This document shows positions 5,849-15,145 of a stretch of 52,056 nucleotides of DNA, piece after piece. The notes under the pieces were generated by a model, which was not told the origin of the DNA, ran no database searches, and saw only the letters and a program-made list of their open reading frames with translations. The DNA is taken from assembly GCA_014360895.1 (NCBI GenBank), contig JACIWQ010000008.1, forward strand, positions 1 to 52,056. Reading direction: 5' to 3'. This DNA comes from Thermoflexales bacterium. Its GTDB lineage: Bacteria; Chloroflexota; Anaerolineae; B4-G1; DUEL01. Made by a program: the position numbers and the translations under genes. Position 1 is the stretch's first letter. Every line of letters begins with the position of its first letter.

Positions 5849-8083
5849 ATGCCCGAACAGGTCGTTGGCAAATCCATCCCGAGGGTGGATGCCCGCGCGA
5901 AAGTGACCGGTGAGGCGAAGTACCCCGGCGACTTCTCCATGCCGGGGATGCTTCACGCCAAGATTTTCTTCGCCGGACGGCCCCACGCCCGCATCCTGAG
6001 CATTGATACCTCCGAGGCGGAGAAAGTCCCCGGCGTCGTCGCCATCTTCACCGCGAAGGACGTCCCCGTCAACGAGTACGGCCTGCAGATTCCCGACCAA
6101 CCCGTCCTCTGCGGGCCCGGCTCCGACAAGCCCGGCGCCGACGTCGTCCGCTGGGTGGGCGACCAGGTGGCCCTCGTCGTCGCCGAGACGGAGGAGGCGG
6201 CCGCCCGCGCCCGGGACCTCATCCGCGTGGAGTACCAGGACCTTCCCGTCATCACCGACCCTCTGGAGGCGATGAAGCCGGACGCCTATCCTCTCCATCC
6301 GCCCCGGGAGCCCAATCCTATCCACCCCGAAATCCGGACCGAGGGCAACTGGATCAGCCACCACCAGATTCGCAAGGGGGACGTGGAGGCCGCCTGGGCC
6401 GCCTGCGACGTCATCGTGGAGGCCGAGTACCGGCTCCCCTCCCAGGAGCACGCGTACCTCCAGCCGGAGGCCGGCCTGGCCTACATAGACGAGGAGGGCC
6501 GGGTGACCGTCATCGTCGCCGGGCAGTGGACGTGGGAGGACCAGCAGCAGATCGCCCACGCGCTGAACATCCCCCCGGAGCAGGTCCGGGTCATCTACCC
6601 CGCCATCGGCGGCGCCTTCGGCGGACGGGAGGACATGTCCGTCCAGATTGTCCTGGCCCTGGCGGCCTGGAAACTCCGTCGTCCGGTGAAGATTGTCTGG
6701 ACCCGGGAGGAGTCCATCATTGGGCACGGTAAGCGGCATCCGGTCTGGGCCCGCTGCAAGTGGGGCGCGACGCGGGAGGGGAAATTGGTGGCGGCCGAAG
6801 TGCGCGTCGTCGCCGACGGCGGCGCCTACTGCTACACCACCAACAAAGTAATGGGCAACCTCACCGTCACCTGCACCGGCCCCTACGAAATCCCCAACGT
6901 CAAGGTGGACGTGGACGCCTACTACACCAACAACCCGCCCAGCGCGGCGTTCCGGGGCTTCGGCTCGCCCCAGGGCATCTTCCTGGCCGAGATGCAGATG
7001 AACAAACTGGCCGAGGCGCTGGGGATGGACCCGGTGGAACTGCGGGTGCGCAACCTCCTGCGGGAGGGAAGCTTGACCGCGATGGGGACGCCGCTGCCGG
7101 GGGGTGTCAACCTGGTGGAGGTGGTGGAGCGGTGCGCGGCCGCTGCCGGATGGACGAAAATGGAGGCCGGATGGCGCAAGCCCCAACTCTCTCAGCCCTC
7201 CGGCCCGGTCCGGCGGGGCATCGGCTTCGCCGCGGGCTTCAAGAACGTCGGCTTCTCCTTCGGCTACCAGGAGAACTGCTGGGCGAAGGTGGAACTGCAC
7301 GGCGGAGCGGAGATAGAGAAGGCCGTCGTCTACATCGGCAGCGCCGAAGTGGGCCAGGGGGCCCACACCGTCATCGTCCAGATGGCGGCGGAGGCGTTGG
7401 GGATCCCGGTGGAGCGGGTCCGTCTGATCGCTTCCGATACGGCCACCAGTCCCGGCAGTTCCGGCTCCGCTTCCGCCTCCCGGACGACCTTTATGGCCGG
7501 CAACGCCATCCGGGGCGCGGCGGCGGCCGCGCTGGAGAAGTGGCGCGCGGAGGAGCGGCCCGCCGTCGCCGAATACACCTATCTGGCCCCGAAGACTACC
7601 CCCTTTGACCCCGAGACCGGCTACGGCACCCCCAACTTCGCCTACGCCTACGTCGCCGAGGCGGTGGAGGTGGAGGTGGATACCGAGACCGGAGAGATTC
7701 GCATCCCGCGCGTCGTCTGTGCCGACGATGTGGGAAAGGCGGTCAACCCGCAGCAGGTGGAGGGCCAGATAGAGGGCGGCGTGGTGATGGGCCTGGGCTG
7801 GGCCACCGTGGAGAACTTTATCGTCCGGGAGGGCTGGGTCCTGACGGACCGGCTCAGCACCTACCTGATCCCCACCGCGCTGGACGTGCCGGGGCGGGTG
7901 GAGCCGATCATCGTGGAGCGGCCCGACCCGCGCGGCCCGTGGGGGGCGCGGGGGCTTGGGGAGTTGCCGGTGATTCCCGCCGCGCCGGCCCTGGTCGCCG
8001 CCGTCCACGACGCCACGGGGGTCTGGTTCCACGAATTCCCGCTGACCCCGGAGCGGGTCTGGAGGGGCATTCGCCGCCCGTAG
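5849..8083 (+). CDS. Molybdenum hydroxylase large subunit (xanthine dehydrogenase/aldehyde oxidase family)
   Basis: The 744-residue protein has the aldehyde oxidase a/b hammerhead domain (about 15-130: RVDARAKVTGEAKYPGDF, then WVGDQVALVVAET) followed by the molybdopterin-binding domain. Markers are GGAFGGRED, AFRGFG at 367-372, VGQGAHT and the terminal GARGLGELP with the catalytic Glu705. The family hydroxylates heterocycles or aldehydes at a Mo-MCD centre. AFRGFG, rather than the VAYRCSFR loop, argues against CO dehydrogenase. Compared with the paralogue at 11715-14435 about 40 residues are missing between AAAAALEKW and EYTYLAP. No [2Fe-2S] or FAD subunit gene is adjacent, so partners must be elsewhere. 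Confidence 0.88.
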   Translation: MPEQVVGKSIPRVDARAKVTGEAKYPGDFSMPGMLHAKIFFAGRPHARILSIDTSEAEKVPGVVAIFTAKDVPVNEYGLQIPDQPVLCGPGSDKPGADVVRWVGDQVALVVAETEEAAARARDLIRVEYQDLPVITDPLEAMKPDAYPLHPPREPNPIHPEIRTEGNWISHHQIRKGDVEAAWAACDVIVEAEYRLPSQEHAYLQPEAGLAYIDEEGRVTVIVAGQWTWEDQQQIAHALNIPPEQVRVIYPAIGGAFGGREDMSVQIVLALAAWKLRRPVKIVWTREESIIGHGKRHPVWARCKWGATREGKLVAAEVRVVADGGAYCYTTNKVMGNLTVTCTGPYEIPNVKVDVDAYYTNNPPSAAFRGFGSPQGIFLAEMQMNKLAEALGMDPVELRVRNLLREGSLTAMGTPLPGGVNLVEVVERCAAAAGWTKMEAGWRKPQLSQPSGPVRRGIGFAAGFKNVGFSFGYQENCWAKVELHGGAEIEKAVVYIGSAEVGQGAHTVIVQMAAEALGIPVERVRLIASDTATSPGSSGSASASRTTFMAGNAIRGAAAAALEKWRAEERPAVAEYTYLAPKTTPFDPETGYGTPNFAYAYVAEAVEVEVDTETGEIRIPRVVCADDVGKAVNPQQVEGQIEGGVVMGLGWATVENFIVREGWVLTDRLSTYLIPTALDVPGRVEPIIVERPDPRGPWGARGLGELPVIPAAPALVAAVHDATGVWFHEFPLTPERVWRGIRRP

Positions 8084-8132
8084 GGGCAACCTTGCAACTG
8101 TCCCACGGGTTTGCGCATACGAAGGAGTGACT

Positions 8133-10598
8133 ATGGCCAAGAAGCCGAAACGCCGACATATCCAGCCGCCGCCTTCCCGGGGGCCAGGTCTGGAAGAAAT
8201 CCTCTCCCGGGCCCGGGCCTTGCAGGAAGAGGGAAAACTGAAAGAAGCCGTTCAGGTCCTGGATGAAGCCCCCCCTCATATCCAGCGCCGACCGGAACTC
8301 CTGGTCCTGCGGGGCCTCTTGCTGGCCAGCATCGGTGATATGGATGAGGCCCTCTCTACCCTGGAGGAAGCACAGCGGCGCGACCCCGACAATCTTCTCA
8401 CCTACTACTTTCTGGGGATGACGTACAGTGAACTGAATATGCCCGCGCATGCTCTACGTGCCCTGCGAGAGGTGGTAGAGTACCAGGATATGCTTCCGGA
8501 CGAAGTGGCCGAGGACGTACAAGGTCTGCTGGATGATCTGGAGGAAAGCTTGTCCCGTCTTGCGCGTTCGGTGGGGGTTTCCCCGGAAAGGGCGGACGAG
8601 GCGGAATACCAGTTGGAGTTGGGTTACCGGGCATCTCGGACGGGAGATGTGCAGGCGGCTCTCCGTTACCTCCGTCGGGCGGCCTCCGTTGCCCCCCGCT
8701 GGCCTGTTCCCCGGAGAATGGAGATGGAAATTCTGGCGATGGCCGGTCGGTTCCGCGAGGCGGTGGAGGTGGGGGAGCGCCTGTTGGCCGAATATCCGGA
8801 TCTGTCCCTTGTGAGGGAAATCCTGGTCCGGGCCCATACGGCCCAGGGTAACCGACAGGCGGCAGAGGAGGTCGCCCGTTTCCTCCGGGAACAGCCTTAC
8901 CATTCCGCCGTGGAATTGGGGTGGGCCATCAGAGCATTGGGATACCTGAATGACGACAAGGGGATATACCGCCTGTACCGGCGTCACCGCGATTTGGTGG
9001 ATGAGATAGCAGACCCATCCATCCTGATCACGCTGGGTTCGGCCGCGGCCAACCTGGGTCATTTTCAGACGGCCCGATGGCTTTGGGATCAGGCCACTGC
9101 TCAGGGAGCGGCTTGGCAGTATTTGAACCCTTTCTTCGCGGCCGCCAACCGGAAGGCTCCCGGTCCCGGCATCGCCGACCGGTATCCTACTTCCCAGTTC
9201 TCTCAGTTCGCCCCGCACCAAGCGAACCAGGAACTTCAAGAGCTCCTGTTGTCCTGGTTAAACCACCAGATAGAGAGCAAACCCTTCCAGAAACGGTTAC
9301 GGGCCCTAATTGACCGGCACCCCGTTTTTCTCCAACAGATGATCCAATTATTCCGGGAATCGGATGCCCGGTATATCCCGGCAGAGATTCTTACCCTCGT
9401 CGGCACTCCGGAATCTCTGGAGGAACTCCGCCGCTTTGTTTTCGGTCAGAGAGGGCCGTTTGCGGAGCGGATGACGGTTCTGCAGATGCTGGCCGATGTC
9501 GGCGGGATAGACCCGGACCAGCTGGTGGAGGTTTGGGACGAGATTCGGCAGGAGTGGCGTCGGTTACGGGTCCCCCGCTGGAACGTGGTGGAGCCCGGGG
9601 AGTCCCCCTATCCTCCTCAGACGCTGACGATGGTCCAGGAATGTGTGGATGCGCTGAAGGCAGGCAAAACCCAGCGGGCCCGGGAACTGGCGGAGCAGGC
9701 GCTCTCCCTGGCCCCCGATAACCCGGACCTCTACATCTTGTCGGCCGTTGCCTGGCAGGCCAGTCTGGCGAAATCTGAGGAGTACCTGCAAAAAGCGGTG
9801 GAATTGGACCCCCGGCATGTGGGTGCGCGGGCCTGGCTGGCCCAGCTGGCGCTGAATCGCGGTGACCTCCTGGAGGCTCGTCGGCAACTGGATATTCTGA
9901 GCGACCGGCAGGAGTTCAGGCCGTGGGAGTTTGCGGAATACCTCTATGCACGGGCACTGGTCAGCCTGGAAGAGGGAGATCCGGCTCTGGCCCGCTTCTA
10001 CACCGATGCTGGATTGAGATGGAATGAGGAAGACGAGCGTTTCCTGGAACTTGAGTGGAGGATAGATGCACGGACTCCTGGTTCACGTTTGTATATGGAG
10101 AGGGAACGCTCCCGTCAATTGCAGGAGCGAAGGCGGACCCAACCCATCCGGCCCGACGCCCCTCTGAAGGAGTGCCTGGGGCGGCTGAGCCGGGAGTCCC
10201 TGGTGGTAATGGCCCGGGTCCATTCGGTGCAATACGCGAATTTACGCAAAGAGTTGCTGATAGAGCGTCTGGCGGAAGCGCTGACCGACCCGCGCACCCT
10301 GGAGGAGGCCGCCGCTGACCTCTCGGATGGAGAACGGCAGGCCCTGCAGGACGTCCTGGATGCCGGAGGCATTTTGCCCTGGGACGAATTTACGGCCCGC
10401 TATGGGAGCGATGTGGAAGAGAGCCAGTACTGGTATTACCGCACCCCCGAAACCCTGATGGGCCGGCTCCGGATGTACGGCTTCCTCAGTGACGGGACGG
10501 TGGAAGGCCAGCGGGTCGTCCTGATCCCTGTTGAACTGCGGGGATTGCTCCCCCGGGCGCTTGCTGCAGCAAGGGACACACAGACGCAGACCTCGTAG
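8133..10598 (+). CDS. Large tetratricopeptide-repeat protein with C-terminal winged-helix-like region
   Basis: The 821-residue, soluble-looking protein starts with a basic segment (MAKKPKRRH). It has several TPR-like helix pairs, for example at about 25-110 (RAL-EEGKLKEAVQVL, IGDMDEALSTLEEAQRRDP), at about 165-240 and at 505-630 (AGKTQRARELAEQALSLAPD). The last 140 residues are different: LIERLAEALTDPRTLEEAA, then ALQDVLDAGGILPWDEF and RMYGFLSDGTVEGQRVVLIP. They resemble the N-terminal winged-helix region of XPB/Ssl2-like helicases. No catalytic motif is present, so it is probably a scaffold. GAAGGAG five bases upstream fixes the ATG at 8133. The trmD gene follows 27 bp later. Confidence 0.65.
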   Translation: MAKKPKRRHIQPPPSRGPGLEEILSRARALQEEGKLKEAVQVLDEAPPHIQRRPELLVLRGLLLASIGDMDEALSTLEEAQRRDPDNLLTYYFLGMTYSELNMPAHALRALREVVEYQDMLPDEVAEDVQGLLDDLEESLSRLARSVGVSPERADEAEYQLELGYRASRTGDVQAALRYLRRAASVAPRWPVPRRMEMEILAMAGRFREAVEVGERLLAEYPDLSLVREILVRAHTAQGNRQAAEEVARFLREQPYHSAVELGWAIRALGYLNDDKGIYRLYRRHRDLVDEIADPSILITLGSAAANLGHFQTARWLWDQATAQGAAWQYLNPFFAAANRKAPGPGIADRYPTSQFSQFAPHQANQELQELLLSWLNHQIESKPFQKRLRALIDRHPVFLQQMIQLFRESDARYIPAEILTLVGTPESLEELRRFVFGQRGPFAERMTVLQMLADVGGIDPDQLVEVWDEIRQEWRRLRVPRWNVVEPGESPYPPQTLTMVQECVDALKAGKTQRARELAEQALSLAPDNPDLYILSAVAWQASLAKSEEYLQKAVELDPRHVGARAWLAQLALNRGDLLEARRQLDILSDRQEFRPWEFAEYLYARALVSLEEGDPALARFYTDAGLRWNEEDERFLELEWRIDARTPGSRLYMERERSRQLQERRRTQPIRPDAPLKECLGRLSRESLVVMARVHSVQYANLRKELLIERLAEALTDPRTLEEAAADLSDGERQALQDVLDAGGILPWDEFTARYGSDVEESQYWYYRTPETLMGRLRMYGFLSDGTVEGQRVVLIPVELRGLLPRALAAARDTQTQTS

Positions 10599-10625
10599 GT
10601 TTCAGGTGGAAAGCCGGAAACAGTG

Positions 10626-11381
10626 ATGCGGTTTGATGTGTTCACCCTTTTTCCGGAGATGTTCACCGGCCCCCTTCAAGAAAGCATTGTGAAGCGGGCG
10701 CAGGAGCGGGGGCTGATTTCCGTCCACCTTCACAACATTCGGGATTACGCCGCCGGTCGTCACCGCGTCACCGACGATGCCCCTTACGGGGGAGGTGGAG
10801 GAATGGTGATGAAACCGGAGCCCATTTTTGCCGCCGTGGAGGCGGTGTTGGGGGACGAGAAGGGGGTCCCTGTGATCCTTTTATCTCCTCAGGGGCGGCT
10901 TTTTACCCACGATGTGGCCAAAGAACTCTCTCGTCACCCCCGGTTGGTGCTGATCTGTGGTCGCTACGAAGGGGTAGACGAGCGGGTACGGGAGCATCTG
11001 GCGACCGATGAAATCTCCATTGGGGATTACGTCCTCAGCGGCGGCGAACTGGCGGCGATGGTCATTATAGACGCCGTTACTCGCCTCCTGCCGGGCGTTC
11101 TGGGGGACCCGGGTGCGGCTTTTGAGGATTCCCATGCCTGGGGATTGCTGGAATACCCTCACTACACCCGGCCGGCGGTTTTCCGGGGGTGGGCGGTGCC
11201 GGAGGTCCTCCTTTCGGGCAACCATGCGGCCATTGCCCGCTGGCGGCGGGAGCAGGCGCTGCGGCGCACCCTGGAGCGCCGCCCGGACCTGCTGGAGCGG
11301 GCCTCCCTGACCGAGGAGGACCGGGCTTTCCTGGCCCGTCTGGGCTGGCGCAGGTCCCCGGAGGGCGACAAATCTACATAG
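10626..11381 (+). CDS. trmD: tRNA (guanine37-N1)-methyltransferase
   Basis: The 251-residue protein has the SPOUT-fold markers of Trm[12 protein letters not shown] at the start, [50 protein letters not shown] (the knotted SAM site), and [16 protein letters not shown] with the catalytic Asp. It methylates G37 of tRNAs reading CNN codons and prevents +1 frameshifting. A GTG directly precedes the ATG; the ATG at 10626 is preferred. The common neighbours rimM and rplS are absent here. A 14-bp-stem terminator follows at 11422. Confidence 0.97.
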   Translation: MRFDVFTLFPEMFTGPLQESIVKRAQERGLISVHLHNIRDYAAGRHRVTDDAPYGGGGGMVMKPEPIFAAVEAVLGDEKGVPVILLSPQGRLFTHDVAKELSRHPRLVLICGRYEGVDERVREHLATDEISIGDYVLSGGELAAMVIIDAVTRLLPGVLGDPGAAFEDSHAWGLLEYPHYTRPAVFRGWAVPEVLLSGNHAAIARWRREQALRRTLERRPDLLERASLTEEDRAFLARLGWRRSPEGDKST

Positions 11382-11421
11382 TGGCCGTCGCGGCATGCCG
11401 GCACGAGTCGGCCCGGACAAA

Positions 11422-11456
11422 CACAAACGCCCCACGGTAGATGTGGGGCGTTTGTG
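11422..11456. terminator. Bidirectional terminator between trmD and tRNA-Met
   Basis: CACAAACGCCCCAC (11422-11435) pairs perfectly with GTGGGGCGTTTGTG (11443-11456) around a 7-nt loop. T-rich sequence follows on the + side and A-rich sequence lies on the other, so it can end both trmD and the oppositely transcribed tRNA. Confidence 0.85.
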
Positions 11457-11480
11457 GTTTATTAAGAGCCAGATTTCCAG

Positions 11481-11552
11481 TGGCGACGGAGGGATTTGAA
11501 CCCCCAACCAAGGGCTTATGAGTCCCCTGCTCTGCCGTTGAGCTACGTCGCC
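11481..11552 (-). tRNA. tRNA-Met(CAU), probably elongator
   Basis: Read on the minus strand the cloverleaf has acceptor GGCGACG/CGTCGCC, D-arm GCTC-AACGGCA-GAGC, anticodon loop CTCATAA with anticodon CAU, and T-arm with GGTTCAAATCC. It begins with a G-C pair, so it lacks the open 1-72 position of initiator tRNA. The 31-39 anticodon-stem position is an A-G mismatch. CCA is not encoded. A lysidine-type tRNA-Ile(CAU) cannot be wholly excluded from sequence. Confidence 0.88.
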
Positions 11553-11560
11553 TGTGCTAT

Positions 11561-11588
11561 ATTATAGCGAAAGAATTCCAGTTGTCAA
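11561..11588 (-). promoter_or_regulatory. Consensus promoter of tRNA-Met
   Basis: On the minus strand TTGACA (11588-11583) and TATAAT (11566-11561) are separated by 16 bp, ending 8 bp before the mature tRNA 5' end. Both hexamers are perfect. Confidence 0.85.
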
Positions 11589-11618
11589 GCCTGTCCCACA
11601 GACCACTGACCATTGGTG

Positions 11619-11647
11619 TTGACACGACTGAAATGGTCGCATATAAT
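11619..11647 (+). promoter_or_regulatory. Consensus promoter of the fused molybdenum oxidoreductase gene
   Basis: TTGACA (11619-11624), 17 bp and TATAAT (11642-11647) form a perfect sigma-70-type promoter, giving a leader of about 60 nt before the GTG at 11715. It is divergent from the tRNA-Met promoter, with their -35 boxes 30 bp apart. Confidence 0.85.
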
Positions 11648-11714
11648 CGGTGCTGACCATCGGCATCGTGGCCTGTCGTTCGTCGTCTTTGCTCTCTCGT
11701 TCCAGGAGATCCCT

Positions 11715-14435
11715 GTGCCCCCTTTGCAGATGACCGTCAACGGCCAGGCAGTGAGCCTGGATGTGCCCGAAGGTCGCTCCCTGGCGGATGTCCTCCGGGG
11801 CGATCTGGGGCTGACCGGCACCAAAATCGGCTGCGGCGAGGGGACCTGCGGCGCGTGTACCGTCCTGGTGGACGGCAAACCCGTCCGCTCCTGCCGCTTC
11901 CCGGCCCGGCGGGCCCAGGGCGCGCAGGTGCTCACCATTGAAGGCGTTGCGCGGGACGGTATCCTTCACCCCCTGCAGGAGGCCTTCATCCGCTACGGCG
12001 CGCTCCAGTGCGGCTTCTGCACCCCAGGGATGGTCATGGCCGCGCTGGGGCTCCTCCTGCGCAACCCCTACCCGACCGATGAGGAAATTTTCGCCGCGCT
12101 GCGCCATAACCTCTGCCGCTGTACCGGCTACCGGAGTATCGTAGACGCCGTCCGCGCGGCCGCCGGGCGGGAGACCGGACCTTCCATCCCCGCCACTCGC
12201 CCGCCCGGGCGCGCCGTGGGCCGCCCCCTCCTCCGCCCGGACGCCGTCGCCAAAGTGACCGGCGCGGCCCGCTATGCCGACGACCTCTCCTTCCCCGGCA
12301 TGCTCCACGGCGCCGTTCTGCGGGCGGGCATCCCCCACGCCCGCATCCGACGGATAGACGTCTCCGAGGCCCGCACCCTCCCCGGCGTCTACGCCGTCCT
12401 CACCGCTGGGGACGTCCCCGGGGAGAACCGCCACGGCCTGGTCCACCGGGACTGGCCCGTCCTCTGCACCGATACGGTCCGCTATGTGGGGGACGCTGTC
12501 GCCCTGGTGGCGGCGGAGAGCCCGGAGGTCGCCCGGCAGGCCCTAGAGCGCATCCAGGTGGAGTACGAGCCGCTGCCGGTGGTGGCGGACCTCTTCCAGG
12601 CCCGCCGCCCGGACGCCCCGCGCGTCCACCAAGACCACCCCACCGGTAACCTCCTGGCGGAACTCCATATCCGCCGGGGGGACCCGGAGGGCGCGTTCGC
12701 CGAAGCGGACGTGGTGATAGAGCGGACGTACCAGACCCCGGCCATAGACCACGCCTTTATGGAGCCGGAGTGCGCGGTGGCCCGGCGCGGGGAGGACGGG
12801 CGGATAGAGGTGTACGTGGGCTCCCAGATTCCCCACGCCGACCGGGCCCAGATTGCCGCCGCGCTGGGGGAGGACGTCCGGGTGATCGCCACCATGATGG
12901 GCGGCGGATTCGGCGGCAAGGAGGACATTGCCGCGCAGATTCACGCCGCGCTCCTGGCCCGGGCCACCGGTCGGCCCGTCAAGGTCCGCTACAGCCGGGC
13001 CGAGTCGCTGCTGGCGCACCCCAAACGGCACGCCACCGTCATTCGGGTCCGCCTGGGCGCCCGGCGGGACGGGCGCCTGGTCGCCCTGGAAAGTGAAATC
13101 TGGGCCGACACGGGCGCCTACGCCAGCCTGGGGACGAAGGTGCTGGCCCGCGCCGTCAGCCACGCCGGGGGGCCGTATGAGGTTCCCAACGTCCGGATTG
13201 ACGGCTATCTCTACTACACCAACAACCCGCCCGCCGGTGCGTTTCGCGGCTTCGGCGTCCCCCAGGTCGCCTTCGCCGTGGAGAGCGCGCTGGACGAACT
13301 GGCCCACGAACTGGGGATAGACCCGATGGCCATCCGGCGGCGAAACCTCCTGCGGGTGGGCTCCGTCACCTGCACCGGACAGCGGCTGCGGGAGAGCGTG
13401 GGCCTGGAGGAGTGCCTGGACCGGGTGGAAGCGGCCATCCGGCAGGAGCAGGGACTGGGGCCGGAGGAGCCCATCCGCTGGGGGTGGCGGGAAGGGGGAC
13501 GCGCCGTCGGCTGGGGGCTCGCGCTGGCCTATAAGAACACCGGCCTGGGCGGCGGCGCCGCCGACTTCGCGATCGCCGAAGTGGAACTGACCGAAGAGGG
13601 TGGGGCGGAGGTGCGCGTCGGAGCGGCGGAGGTGGGGCAGGGACTGCCCACCGTCCTGATGGCCATCGTCACCGAAGAACTGGGGGTGCCCGGCGAGCGG
13701 GTGCGGGTCGTCCCGCCGGATACGGACCGGACCCCCGAGGGCGGCCCTACCACCGCCTCCCGCCAGACCTTCGTCTCCGGCAACGCAGTGCGCTTGGCGG
13801 CGGTCCGCCTGCGGGAGGAGATGGCGGCGGCGGTGAGCGAACGACTGGACGTTCCGCCGGAATCCCTGGAGTTCCGGGACGGCGTCGTCGCCACGCCGCG
13901 CGGGGAGGTCCCGCTGGCGGAGGCCGTCCGGTGGGCCCGGGCGGAGGGGCGCCCCACCGTCATCCGGCACCGGTACGACATGCCGCCCACCCAACCCGTA
14001 GACCAGGAAGGGGACACTTATGTGGCCTACAGTTTCGCCGCCCACGCCGCGCAGGTGGAAGTGGATGAGGGGAAAGGCACTATTCGGGTCCGGAAGATGA
14101 TCGTGGCCCACGACGTGGGGCGGGCCATCAACCCGCTGGCGCTGGAGGGGCAGATTGAGGGCGGCGTCGTGATGGGATTGGGGATGGCGCTGAAGGAGGA
14201 GTTTGTGCTGGAGGACGGCGTTCCCCGCACCCGCAAACTGGCCGATTGTCGCCTGCCTACCCTGGCGGACGTGCCGGAAATCGTCTCGTTCATCGTGGAG
14301 CACCCCACATCGGAGGGCCCCTACGGAGCGAAGGGGGTCGGGGAACTGCCGACGATTCCGGTAGCTCCGGCGGTCGCCAACGGAGTCTATCACGCCGTGG
14401 GGGTGCGCATCCGGCAGTTGCCGTTGAAACTGTAG
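11715..14435 (+). CDS. Single-chain [2Fe-2S]/molybdopterin oxidoreductase (Mop-like aldehyde oxidoreductase)
   Basis: The 906-residue protein fuses two subunits that are usually separate. Residues 1-85 hold a plant-type [2Fe-2S] domain (Cys40, 45, 48, 60), residues 86-150 the helical [2Fe-2S] domain (Cys99, 102, 134, 136; CGFCTPG and CRCTGY), then the hammerhead and molybdopterin domains with GGGFGGKED, AFRGFG (509-514) and GAKGVGELP with catalytic Glu877. This layout and length match Desulfovibrio gigas Mop, which lacks FAD; hydroxylation of an aldehyde or heterocycle is expected, the substrate being unknown. AGGAG at 11704 fixes the GTG start; an ATG five codons later is the alternative. 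Confidence 0.88.
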   Translation: MPPLQMTVNGQAVSLDVPEGRSLADVLRGDLGLTGTKIGCGEGTCGACTVLVDGKPVRSCRFPARRAQGAQVLTIEGVARDGILHPLQEAFIRYGALQCGFCTPGMVMAALGLLLRNPYPTDEEIFAALRHNLCRCTGYRSIVDAVRAAAGRETGPSIPATRPPGRAVGRPLLRPDAVAKVTGAARYADDLSFPGMLHGAVLRAGIPHARIRRIDVSEARTLPGVYAVLTAGDVPGENRHGLVHRDWPVLCTDTVRYVGDAVALVAAESPEVARQALERIQVEYEPLPVVADLFQARRPDAPRVHQDHPTGNLLAELHIRRGDPEGAFAEADVVIERTYQTPAIDHAFMEPECAVARRGEDGRIEVYVGSQIPHADRAQIAAALGEDVRVIATMMGGGFGGKEDIAAQIHAALLARATGRPVKVRYSRAESLLAHPKRHATVIRVRLGARRDGRLVALESEIWADTGAYASLGTKVLARAVSHAGGPYEVPNVRIDGYLYYTNNPPAGAFRGFGVPQVAFAVESALDELAHELGIDPMAIRRRNLLRVGSVTCTGQRLRESVGLEECLDRVEAAIRQEQGLGPEEPIRWGWREGGRAVGWGLALAYKNTGLGGGAADFAIAEVELTEEGGAEVRVGAAEVGQGLPTVLMAIVTEELGVPGERVRVVPPDTDRTPEGGPTTASRQTFVSGNAVRLAAVRLREEMAAAVSERLDVPPESLEFRDGVVATPRGEVPLAEAVRWARAEGRPTVIRHRYDMPPTQPVDQEGDTYVAYSFAAHAAQVEVDEGKGTIRVRKMIVAHDVGRAINPLALEGQIEGGVVMGLGMALKEEFVLEDGVPRTRKLADCRLPTLADVPEIVSFIVEHPTSEGPYGAKGVGELPTIPVAPAVANGVYHAVGVRIRQLPLKL

Positions 14436-14442
14436 AAACATT

Positions 14443-14465
14443 GCGGCGGCCCTTCGGGCCGCCGC
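14443..14465. terminator. GC-rich hairpin between convergent genes
   Basis: GCGGCGGCCC, loop TTC, GGGCCGCCGC form a 10-bp stem followed by GCAAAAA. It lies between the + strand oxidoreductase gene and the end of nuoI on the minus strand. Confidence 0.75.
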
Positions 14466-14545
14466 GCAAAAATCCGGAACGGCCAACAAGGGTTTGGGGC
14501 AGGTCCCGCCGCCTGCCCCCAACCTTTTATGGCGGAGATAGAAAG

Positions 14546-15124
14546 CTACTCTCCCTTCCCGGCCTGCTCCTGTGCATAGTCGGCGGGGTGAATCTGCGCG
14601 TCGTACGAAGCCGGGCGGCGCAGTTTCTCCACATCCAGCAACAGGTCGGCCCGGTCAAAGGCCGCAATCTCAATCTCATGCCCCATCTTGATCGCATTAA
14701 AGGGGCAGAACTCGGCACAGAAGCCGCAGTTCATGCAGATGCTGATGTCCACATAGAACTCCGCCGGCTCCCGCAACGGCTTCCCCGTCTGCGGGTCGGT
14801 GGCGCGGACGATCCAGATGCACTGGGGTGGGCAGACCCGCGCGCAGGTCCCGCAGGCAGTACAGCGGAGTTTCCCCGTCTCGTCGTCGTAGACCAGGAAG
14901 GGGAATCCCCGGAACCGCTCCGGGAGCGGCAGCCGCTCCGCCGGATACTGGACGGTGAAGATGCCCCGCTTGGTCAGCGGGTGCTGACGGACGGGGAGCG
15001 CTTCCGGCGTGTACCGCCCGCCGAAGCCCTTCTTGAAGAGCCACCGCAGGTCGTCTATATACGACTCCACGAACCGACGAAAGGTGATCCAGAGGCCTTT
15101 GAGGATGTTCCATCCGATGTACAT
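14546..15124 (-). CDS. nuoI: NADH-quinone oxidoreductase subunit I (two [4Fe-4S] ferredoxin)
   Basis: The 192-residue protein has two canonical ferredoxin motifs, Cys88-91-94-98 (CTACGTCARVCP) and Cys130-133-136-140 (CMNCGFCAEFCP), which bind complex I clusters N6a and N6b between the peripheral arm and subunit B. The N-terminal WNILKGLWITFRRF helix and RGIFTVQYPAERLPLPERFR are typical of NuoI. It is the last gene of the minus-strand cluster, 21 bp after a secreted hypothetical protein gene. No membrane-arm gene follows; the next gene is convergent. Confidence 0.93.
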   Translation of the reverse strand: MYIGWNILKGLWITFRRFVESYIDDLRWLFKKGFGGRYTPEALPVRQHPLTKRGIFTVQYPAERLPLPERFRGFPFLVYDDETGKLRCTACGTCARVCPPQCIWIVRATDPQTGKPLREPAEFYVDISICMNCGFCAEFCPFNAIKMGHEIEIAAFDRADLLLDVEKLRRPASYDAQIHPADYAQEQAGKGE

Positions 15125-15145
15125 AGGTCTAACCTCGTGCGGAAA

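Noticed and set aside
5819-8140. A 773-codon open frame on the minus strand opposite the molybdenum hydroxylase gene
   Set aside because: It is a mirror of GC-rich codon use; the product has no family motif and the + strand protein is complete with all catalytic markers. The same holds for the long antisense frames at 12543-14522, 35522-37717 and 41104-43203 (-) and 16331-18052 (+).
5849-14435. Form I CO dehydrogenase large subunits
   Set aside because: Both proteins have AFRGFG in the active-site loop instead of the Cys-containing VAYRCSFR, and no coxS-coxM-coxL order is present.
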